DNA of 64,000 nucleotides from positions 1 through 64,000 of the forward strand of contig NZ_JAFFQE010000002.1 of the NCBI RefSeq assembly GCF_016919005.1, given 5' to 3'. The DNA is from Desulfopila inferna. Its GTDB lineage: Bacteria; Desulfobacterota; Desulfobulbia; Desulfobulbales; Desulfocapsaceae. Positions 57,970-64,000 of the stretch are shown here, in pieces (position 1 is the stretch's first letter; each line of letters opens with the position of its first letter). A program made the position numbers and the translations under genes. The notes beneath the pieces were generated by a model. That model was given only the letters and a program-made list of their open reading frames with translations, was not told the origin of the DNA and searched no databases.

Positions 57970-57985
57970 TAGCGCGGAGAGGCAA

Positions 57986-59209
57986 ATGAAATATCTGATT
58001 CTGGTTGGCGACGGCATGGGGGACTTCCCCCTTGCTGAACTGGGCAATGCAACTCCCCTGGAAGCCGCCGCAACACCGGCGATGGATGAAATCTGCCGGA
58101 AAGGTGAACTGTTCCGCACTAAGACTATCCCCGAGGGTTATGCTCCGGGCAGCGATGTTGCCAATCTCTCTCTGATGGGCTACGATCCCGCAAAATATTA
58201 CACCGGCAGAGCGCCCCTGGAAGCCGCCAGCATGGGAATTGCGCTGGCCCCGGACGAAACTGCCTTTCGCTGCAACCTGGTTACTCTGGCATTCGAGTCG
58301 GAGAAAGTGATCGACATGGTCGATTTTACCGGCGGCCATATCAGCACCGCGGAGGCCGGCGAGCTGATAGCCGCCCTGGAGGAAGAATGCGGCGGCGATC
58401 TCTTTCATTTTTTTGCCGGAGTCAGCTATCGTCACCTGCTCACCTTCAGGGGAGATCTGCCCGGACTGGCGACGGTTCCGCCACATGATTATATCGAACA
58501 GAATATTTTCCGGTTCCGTAACAATTACCTCAGACACCATAGCTGGGCAGATCTTCTGTCAAAAGCTGAAAAAGTGCTGGCGCAGCACCCGGTCAACAGG
58601 AAACGACTCGCCAACTCACAGCTGCCCGCCAACTCCATTTGGCTTTGGGGTGAGGGAAAAATGCCGCAGATGCCCACCTTCAGAGAGCGCTTCAATATCC
58701 AGGGCAGCATGATCTCCGCCGTTGATCTGCTCAAAGGCATCGGGGTCAACGCGGGACTGCGGATCATCGATGTTCCCGGAGCGACCGGCTTTCTCGACAC
58801 CAACTATCGGGGTAAAGCCGAAGCGGCTCTTGAGGCCCTACAAAGCCAGGATTTTGTTTTCGTTCATCTGGAGGCGCCCGATGAATCGGGTCATCAGGGT
58901 TCGATCAAGAACAAGCTCCAGGCCATTGAGGATTTTGACAGCAAAATTGTGGGCTATATCATCGAGGCGCTGCACCACAAAGGAGTGGACTTTCGTGTGA
59001 GTGTCACCACCGATCACTACACCCCGATCGCCCTGCGCACCCACACCATTGATCCGGTACCTACTCTGCTCTACGATTCCCGCCATACCGAAAACGGCTG
59101 CGGGTTGTCGTTCTCGGAAAGATCGGCACAATCTAAAAATATCCGGCTGCTTGAAAACGGCCACGAACTGATCAATACACTTCTCCAGCAGCCATGCAAC
59201 TCAAAATGA
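57986..59209 (+). CDS. ApgM-type phosphoglycerate mutase family protein; candidate homoserine kinase
   Basis: 407 residues of the alkaline-phosphatase-like, cofactor-independent (archaeal-type) phosphoglycerate mutase family: LVGDGMGD at the N-terminus, PGSDVANLSLMGYDP with the nucleophilic Ser (~residue 56), FVHLEAPDESGHQG and TDHYTP metal ligands. Two roles are possible: glycolytic 2-/3-phosphoglycerate mutase, or the subfamily proposed by genomic context to phosphorylate homoserine. The second is favoured by the position 16 bases after hom with a good ribosome site (GGAGAGG). No thrB of the GHMP type is in the window. Confidence 0.8.
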   Translation: MKYLILVGDGMGDFPLAELGNATPLEAAATPAMDEICRKGELFRTKTIPEGYAPGSDVANLSLMGYDPAKYYTGRAPLEAASMGIALAPDETAFRCNLVTLAFESEKVIDMVDFTGGHISTAEAGELIAALEEECGGDLFHFFAGVSYRHLLTFRGDLPGLATVPPHDYIEQNIFRFRNNYLRHHSWADLLSKAEKVLAQHPVNRKRLANSQLPANSIWLWGEGKMPQMPTFRERFNIQGSMISAVDLLKGIGVNAGLRIIDVPGATGFLDTNYRGKAEAALEALQSQDFVFVHLEAPDESGHQGSIKNKLQAIEDFDSKIVGYIIEALHHKGVDFRVSVTTDHYTPIALRTHTIDPVPTLLYDSRHTENGCGLSFSERSAQSKNIRLLENGHELINTLLQQPCNSK

Positions 59210-59649
59210 AGGAGCCGGTCCATAGAAGCCGGTGCCGAGTACTTTATGGCGACACCGATGCCGCCGGAGTCGTCTACAATGCCAATTATCTCAGATACTT
59301 TGAAATCGGCCGTACTGAGATGATGCGCGACTGGGTCTGCAGCTATCGGGACATCGAGAAGCTGGGAATTCTTCTTCCGGTCACCGAATGCTTCTCACGC
59401 TTCAAGGCCCCCGCCTTTTACGATGATCTTCTCACCATCGAAACAGCGATCGATACGCTGAAAAAGGTATCCTGCCGCTTTCACTACCGCATCACCCGCG
59501 ATGACCCCGAACTAGGACAACCCAAGCTCTTGGTAAAAGGCTATACCATTCATGCCGCCGTCAACCGGGAAGGCAGGCTTGTCCAGCTTCCGGAGGAAAT
59601 CTCCGCAAAACTGCACGGTCTTATAAAAATGAATCTACCTCAACAATAG
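59194..59649 (+). CDS. YbgC-like acyl-CoA thioesterase
   Basis: 151 residues, hot-dog fold of the 4HBT/YbgC kind. The catalytic signature Y-G-D-T-D-A-A-G-V-V-Y-N-A-N-Y (~19-33) contains the active Asp. Hydrolyses acyl-CoA or acyl-ACP thioesters. Its start overlaps the end of the ApgM-family gene by 16 bases, so hom / apgM-like / ybgC form one operon, followed by tRNA-fMet. Confidence 0.9.
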   Translation: MQLKMKEPVHRSRCRVLYGDTDAAGVVYNANYLRYFEIGRTEMMRDWVCSYRDIEKLGILLPVTECFSRFKAPAFYDDLLTIETAIDTLKKVSCRFHYRITRDDPELGQPKLLVKGYTIHAAVNREGRLVQLPEEISAKLHGLIKMNLPQQ

Positions 59650-59692
59650 CCATTGACATTCAAAGGACATCGTTGTATATTTTTCCTCGCAA

Positions 59693-59769
<77 letters not shown>

Positions 59770-59778
59770 AGACATTTC

Positions 59779-59817
59779 AAGGACTTATGGCTTAATTGCC
59801 ATAAGTCCTTTTTTTTT
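59779..59817 (+). terminator. Terminator after tRNA-fMet
   Basis: AAGGACTTATGGC and GCCATAAGTCCTT form a 13-bp perfect stem with a six-base loop, and the T-run continues to 59817. Textbook rho-independent terminator ten bases after the CCA end. Confidence 0.95.
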
Positions 59818-60376
59818 AGATAATGTGAGTTGGTGACCTAAGATTCCCCTCTTTGCCACGGAAGAGGTACACTTCTTTTCTTTTCAATTTTTCTGAAGCA
59901 TTTATCTTCAAAAACGGGTTGCAATATCTAAATACCCCATTTTAACTTTAAAGCTGGTTCGTCCTTCTTCGAGTTTCCCTTCCCGGTAAAAAAAAGCTAC
60001 CTCAAAAAATTGCGGTGATGCTTGGAACCGTTCGCAAAAACATTCACCTCTCAAGAGTTAACGGTGCACCACTTTGAGGTTGTAGACAAGAACTCGACCT
60101 GGAAATGGAGATTATCAGTTATCAAATTTTATTACATCCGGCGTGAGCTTCAATAATGATCTAAATAGTACTGTTAGCAAATAGCACTTTCGCCCTACTC
60201 TGCAAAGCAGTTACTGTTTCCAGGTGATAGGAATTTCTTGCTAAAAAATCCACCTTCAGATATCCTTAACTGATTTTTGCAGCTTGTATGTAGTTCAACT
60301 ATTAACAATATTGTGCAGTTAATGCACAATTGGCACGCAAAGGTTCTATCTAATTTTATCAGAGAGAGGGGAAAGC
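59818..60376. other. Intergenic region before the small barrel gene
   Basis: About 560 bases without a supported gene. The only element noted is the palindrome at 60310-60330. Confidence 0.55.
60310..60330. promoter_or_regulatory. Perfect inverted repeat upstream of the small barrel gene
   Basis: ATTGTGC, seven-base spacer, GCACAAT: two perfect seven-base arms, 46 bases upstream of the ATG at 60377. Its size is typical of an operator for a dimeric regulator. A TTGGCA hexamer follows immediately but without a -10 at right spacing. Confidence 0.45.
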
Positions 60377-60973
60377 ATGAGAAAGCATTTGGTTTTTACT
60401 GCAGTAGTGTTGGTAATTTTCTTTTCAGCTTCAGCTTACGCACAAAATCCCGAAAGATTCTATATTGGGGCGGGTGGTTCTTATGCTGTAGAGAATTTTG
60501 ATGGTGGAGATTATGATAATTCGTGGGGGGCAAACCTCAAGTTTGGCTACAAGTTGCACCCGTTGTTTGATCTTGAACTCAACCTCGACTACTTGGATGA
60601 ATTTGAAGACAGTTTGAACGATTTTCAGGTTGCAGGCATGAATGTTAGCGGAGATGCCAGTTTAGAAGTGACCACGTTCATGTTTGTGATGAAGGGATAT
60701 TTTCCGCTCAACCATGAGAATGTAAAGCTGTCAGTGGTAGTTGGAGGAGGGATAATGAACGCTGATCTTGATTCCGAGGTACGCATCGATCAGTATGCTT
60801 ATGCCGAATCTTTCGATGACTCTGATTTCGCATGGAAAGTGGGATTAGGGGCAGATGTATTTGTGAGCCGGGAGGTATCGCTGGGTATTGAAGGTAACTA
60901 TACGATGGGAACCGGCGATCTTGATGGAATTGAATATTTCAATTTCACCCTGGGCGTCGCCTATCATTTTTGA
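60377..60973 (+). CDS. Small outer-membrane beta-barrel protein
   Basis: 198 residues: Sec signal peptide (~1-22, ending AYA), then alternating amphipathic strands (FYIGAGGSYAVENF, WGANLKFGYKL, FDLELNLDYLDEF ...) ending in LGVAYHF. It resembles OmpA/OmpW-like eight-stranded barrels of the outer_membrane_beta-barrel type; charged Asp-rich loops. GAGGGGAAAGC precedes the ATG. Function unknown. Confidence 0.8.
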   Translation: MRKHLVFTAVVLVIFFSASAYAQNPERFYIGAGGSYAVENFDGGDYDNSWGANLKFGYKLHPLFDLELNLDYLDEFEDSLNDFQVAGMNVSGDASLEVTTFMFVMKGYFPLNHENVKLSVVVGGGIMNADLDSEVRIDQYAYAESFDDSDFAWKVGLGADVFVSREVSLGIEGNYTMGTGDLDGIEYFNFTLGVAYHF

Positions 60974-61021
60974 TCTTCAATAATCAAACGACGAGAGGTA
61001 GGGGGATTTCCAGAGGAGTTT

Positions 61022-61058
61022 GGGGAAAAATAGCCACTTTCAGGCAGTATTTTTCCCC
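61022..61058. terminator. Bidirectional terminator between small barrel and OmpA genes
   Basis: GGGGAAAAATA (61022-61032) and TATTTTTCCCC (61048-61058), an 11-bp perfect stem with a 15-base loop, between convergent genes. Confidence 0.75.
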
Positions 61059-61082
61059 AAATCTCAGTTTAATTTGGCCGTG

Positions 61083-61991
61083 TTACTGTATAGGCGTGAA
61101 TTCCACCCTTCTGTTTTTAGCCTGACCCTCTTTTGTTTCATTCGAATAGGCTGGTCGGCTCTCTCCATAACCAACAGCTTGCAGCCGCTCCCGTTCAACA
61201 CCTGCATTCTCGGAAAGATAATCAACAACTGCTTGAGCACGCTCTTGCGACAGATTCTGATTGTATTCCGCCGATCCGACACTATCGGTATGACCTTCAA
61301 CCTGTACTCTCATTTCGGGATTATTATCAAACACCATTTTGGTGCTCTCGAGAAGAGAATAATATTCCGGTTTAATGACCGCTTTGTCAAAATCGAACAG
61401 CAGGCCGGCAGAAGCAAGGACCCAGCAGCCTCGCTCATCTACAGCTGCATATTCCGGAGTGCCGGGACAGGCATCCTGATGATTAGGAACGCCATCACCA
61501 TCATCATCCCCTGGAACTGCCGGTTGCTGCGTAACTACAGGTTCAGGTTCAGGTTCAGGCTGTGCAGCGAGGCTATATGCGCCGATGATATTTTCCCACT
61601 CACTACCATACGCAGTTGGTGTATCGCCAAAAACTATCCTGTCGCCGGCAACTGCAGCATAGGAACTGCCCTGCAGTCTCTGTTGTACACTTTCAGGGGT
61701 AAGCTCAAGGCCATAAGCCGTAAGAATTGAATGATACTGAACTGGTGTATATGCCGTAGAGGTTGCATTAAATGCTGCTTTACCGTCCACTACTGTGGCA
61801 TAAGTGGCAGGAATCCCAGCATGGCTTTCCAATTGGAGGCCATAAGCCTGTAAAATTTTATCAAAATACTGGGATGAATAGGCGGTGGATGATTTGGAGA
61901 AATTGAGACCTCCACCGGGGAAGTCTATGGCAAGTGCCGGTGAGCAGATGCATAAGACAATGGCCGTTAAAAATATAATCTTTTTTTTCAT
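61083..61991 (-). CDS. OmpA-family protein with N-terminal internal repeats
   Basis: 302 residues. Sec signal peptide (~1-22). Residues ~32-145 contain three related units beginning STAYSSQYFDKILQAYGL, STAYTPVQYHSILTAYGL and PTAYGSEWENIIGAYSL, spaced ~46 residues. A Pro-Glu linker and a calcium-binding-type DDDGDGVPNHQDACPGTP segment (~165-185) lead to a C-terminal OmpA peptidoglycan-binding domain (FDKAVIKPEYYSLLES ... VEGHTDSVGSAEYNQNLSQERAQAVVDYL). No eight-strand barrel is apparent, so it may be periplasmic and peptidoglycan-bound. GAGGG precedes the ATG. Confidence 0.85.
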   Translation of the reverse strand: MKKKIIFLTAIVLCICSPALAIDFPGGGLNFSKSSTAYSSQYFDKILQAYGLQLESHAGIPATYATVVDGKAAFNATSTAYTPVQYHSILTAYGLELTPESVQQRLQGSSYAAVAGDRIVFGDTPTAYGSEWENIIGAYSLAAQPEPEPEPVVTQQPAVPGDDDGDGVPNHQDACPGTPEYAAVDERGCWVLASAGLLFDFDKAVIKPEYYSLLESTKMVFDNNPEMRVQVEGHTDSVGSAEYNQNLSQERAQAVVDYLSENAGVERERLQAVGYGESRPAYSNETKEGQAKNRRVEFTPIQ

Positions 61992-62755
61992 GTTACCCTC
62001 ATCTTTTTCAATGTGTTTAATGTTGTCTGGTGAGAAATTCGCGTTTTTTAAGCCGATGAGAACCGAATTCTAATTCGTACCGGAATCTTTTGCTCTACTG
62101 TTTCTTTTCCGAGCCTGTTGATATTGAAATCCCCCCTTAGCCCTCAACGAGACCCTCCTCTCCTTAATGGTCAACCTTCGATAAAAACAAAAAACCACGA
62201 CCGTTAAAAACCAACACTTGAGCATTCAATGCTTATCAATGCACATGATCTTAACTACCAAAATACATCTGACACGTTGCCAACAAACCCACGAAACAAT
62301 AATTTCAATGCTTGGCACCAATATCCTGGTTTACAGTTTTTTTGTCTTAACGTCTTTTTGATTGGGAAAAAGCAGGAACTCCGGAACAGATGTTCGTCCT
62401 TTTTCATAGATGAGAATTCCACTGGTCCCCAAAACTGGCTAGACCTTTTTCGATCTAGCGGTAATAGACCCCACAAGAATATATAGCGATGCTGAGTGAT
62501 GTGAAAATTACGGAAACATCAAAAAACTAAATTTTTAACGTCTCGATAATTATATGATATTGTAAGCAGGACAGCCAACTTGTCAATGCCCAGGCATGGG
62601 TATACTTTTTTAAGGTTGACCTGACATTTTGGGACAATCTCCTTCCCGTTTAAGCAGATTGCAGACTCGACTCGGTCTCTCTTTTTTTGTTGGGTTTATG
62701 CGCAACTCATCTTATGTTGTTGCTAACTTCAACCTTTTCTCAGCCGACTCTTCCA
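61992..62755. other. Long intergenic region, ompA / rnz
   Basis: About 760 bases between divergent genes. Open frames on both strands (e.g. around 62229-62486) have no recognisable domains or proper ribosome sites. A small hairpin (CTAGA/TCTAG) lies at ~62440-62460. No known element recognised. Confidence 0.5.
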
Positions 62756-63673
62756 ATGTCAACACGCAGGTTCACAGCTCTCGGGACGGCAAGCCAGGTA
62801 CCCACCACAAATCGTAATCAGCACGCTTCGTTTCTGAAATGGGATAAGGATGGATTTCTTTTCGATCCGGGTGAAGGGACGCAGAGGCAGATGATTTTTT
62901 CAGGCATCTCCGCTACCGAAATTACGAAAATTTTCATCACCCATTTTCATGGCGACCATTGCCTGGGGCTTTCGAGCGTGCTTCAGCGGCTTTCTCTGGA
63001 CCGGGTTCCCCATCCTGTGCAGATTTACTTCCCCGCTTCCGGCAAAAGGTATTTTCAACATATTCAAGAAGTGGCAAGTTATTACAAAGCGGCTTTCGTT
63101 GAACCACATCCAATTTATCAGGAAGGCATCATATTTTCCGACGATACCCTGATCATAACGGCACAACGGTTAAAGCACGGTATGGAAACTTTCGGCTATA
63201 AGATTGAAGAAAGAAACAGTGTCAATATGATCAGGGAAAGATTGGAAGAACTGGAGATCTCCGGGCCAACGGCAGGTGAACTCAAAGAAAAGGGCTCAAT
63301 CATCCATAATGGCAAGGTGATACACCTTGAGGACGTCAGTGTGGTTCGCAGAGGTCAATCCTTTGCTTTTATCATGGATACCGCCATGTGCGATGCCGCC
63401 CTCGACTTAGCCAAAGATGTAGATATGCTGGTAACCGAGTCGACATTTCTCCGGGAAGATGAAGACAAGGCCGCAGCATATAACCATCTAACCGCATCAC
63501 AAGCTGCGGAACTGGCCCGCAAAGCCAAAGCCGGAGTGCTGTTGTTAACCCATTTCTCACAGCGATACGGACCTGACGCCGATTTTGCCGCTGAAGCCCG
63601 TGCCATTCATCACAATGTTCTCCAGCTTCATGATGGAGCCACGTATGAGTTAATTCGACATAAACACCTGTGA
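62756..63673 (+). CDS. rnz: Ribonuclease Z
   Basis: 305 residues: metallo-beta-lactamase fold with THFHGDHCLGL (H-x-H-x-D-H), KHGMETFGYKIEE, the FIMDTAMC acidic ligand and LLTHFSQRY near the C-terminus. It trims tRNA 3' ends. The family N-terminus (R-R-F-T-A-L-G-T-A-S-Q-V-P-T) places the start at the ATG at 62756; the longer frame from 62687 is rejected. The exosite arm (ISGPTAGELKEKGSI) is present. Confidence 0.92.
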   Translation: MSTRRFTALGTASQVPTTNRNQHASFLKWDKDGFLFDPGEGTQRQMIFSGISATEITKIFITHFHGDHCLGLSSVLQRLSLDRVPHPVQIYFPASGKRYFQHIQEVASYYKAAFVEPHPIYQEGIIFSDDTLIITAQRLKHGMETFGYKIEERNSVNMIRERLEELEISGPTAGELKEKGSIIHNGKVIHLEDVSVVRRGQSFAFIMDTAMCDAALDLAKDVDMLVTESTFLREDEDKAAAYNHLTASQAAELARKAKAGVLLLTHFSQRYGPDADFAAEARAIHHNVLQLHDGATYELIRHKHL

Positions 63674-63832
63674 GCTGTACCATGCTCATATTCCCTTGCT
63701 TATCAAAGCGGATACTCCCTGAGCCTGAAACAAGTCAGGCAGTCCGTCCGCTCTCCCAGTTGGTCTGAAGGGAACTTTCCGCCACCTTGGAGTTGGCGCA
63801 GATTAGAACATATCAGTCTATCATGTGGCTAT

Positions 63833-64000
63833 TCAGACCATCATATCAGCCGAGCATTTAAGTCCGAAAAGAGAACTGCTCTTTTGCACGGCTGCAATGA
63901 CGGCTCTTTCCATGATCCTTGCCGAGAGCAGGCCGAGGACGCTCAGATCGGCCTCGACATGTCCGGTCGCCATGGTAAAAATTGTGTCCCCATCGAACAT
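63833..64000 (-). CDS. P1-family peptidase (DmpA/L-aminopeptidase), 3' part
   Basis: An open minus-strand frame enters from the right edge and stops at 63833; 55 residues are visible. They show D-G-D-T-I-F-T-M-A-T-G followed by a helix LLSARIMERAVIAAVQKSS, the usual end of the DmpA/P1 family of N-terminal nucleophile aminopeptidases. The nucleophile lies outside the window. Confidence 0.65.
   Translation of the reverse strand: MFDGDTIFTMATGHVEADLSVLGLLSARIMERAVIAAVQKSSSLFGLKCSADMMV

Noticed and set aside
60331-60356. Possible sigma-54 promoter (TGGCAC) before the small barrel gene
   Set aside because: The second element (TTGC) is missing at the required spacing.
62229-62486. Overlapping open frames on both strands between ompA and rnz
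   Set aside because: Neither has a recognisable domain, signal or ribosome site; the region looks non-coding or decayed.

Overview
The window reads as a chromosomal segment of an anaerobic, probably sulfate-reducing or sulfur-disproportionating member of the Desulfobacterota, most likely near the Desulfobulbales. The placement is inference. It rests on a dsrC with both C-terminal redox cysteines, an Mvh hydrogenase/Hdr operon whose large subunit carries a selenocysteine, ferredoxin-dependent 2-oxoacid oxidoreductases, a roughly 1,000-residue NAD-glutamate dehydrogenase, and Gram-negative envelope proteins. I see no rRNA, CRISPR array, prophage or intact insertion sequence. One tRNA gene (initiator Met) is present.

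Layout. 1-6.9 kb: end of a 2-oxoacid:ferredoxin oxidoreductase gamma gene, the large glutamate dehydrogenase, an alpha/beta-hydrolase, a PagL-like outer-membrane protein, a PhzF protein and a DtxR/FeoA-type metal regulator. 6.9-13 kb: FeoB, a 2-oxoacid oxidoreductase with a fused beta-gamma chain, a STAS-like protein and an M24 peptidase. 13-17.4 kb: a MoxR / DUF58 / transglutaminase operon with ATGA overlaps. 17.7-23 kb: a DctPQM TRAP transporter and a ClC channel with CBS and TrkA-C domains. 23-26.8 kb: a beta-barrel protein, a rhodanese / MauE pair and small unknowns.

26.8-34.8 kb is the metabolic centrepiece. One minus-strand operon encodes a hydrogenase maturation protease, an HTH-HdrC-HdrB-like fusion, a double-length HdrA, MvhD, MvhG and MvhA. 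In MvhA the codon that should encode the first cysteine of the C-terminal Ni-binding motif is UGA, followed by a perfect 7-bp stem-loop (putative SECIS). The true protein therefore runs 32 codons past the apparent stop. The complex should couple H2 oxidation to flavin-based electron bifurcation, and dsrC (45.1 kb) is a plausible disulfide partner.

35-45 kb: galE, a 4-oxalocrotonate tautomerase overlapping ligA, a receiver-PAS-GGDEF protein, uup, and an M23 peptidase / bactofilin / zinc-ribbon / ATP-grasp cluster. 45-56 kb: dsrC with a clear promoter and terminator, ppiD, a degenerate serine-recombinase relative, a 1,390-residue SNF2 protein, a single-domain CULT (cereblon-like) protein downstream of a cobA-hemD fusion, and adk. 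56.6-59.7 kb: homoserine dehydrogenase, an ApgM-family protein that may be the missing homoserine kinase, and a YbgC thioesterase. 59.7-64 kb: tRNA-fMet, a small beta-barrel, an OmpA protein with internal N-terminal repeats, RNase Z and the end of a P1-family peptidase.

Two interspersed intergenic repeat families run through the window. Family A has three copies with a conserved GATAAGCACC...GGGC(C)ATAAACTCCG core. Family B has about seven full or partial copies in both orientations: a CCAGCTSAGCTGG-type palindrome, in full copies joined to an ACAGATTGTTTTCT hairpin. They occupy many gene ends and leaders and are the main structure the genes do not explain.
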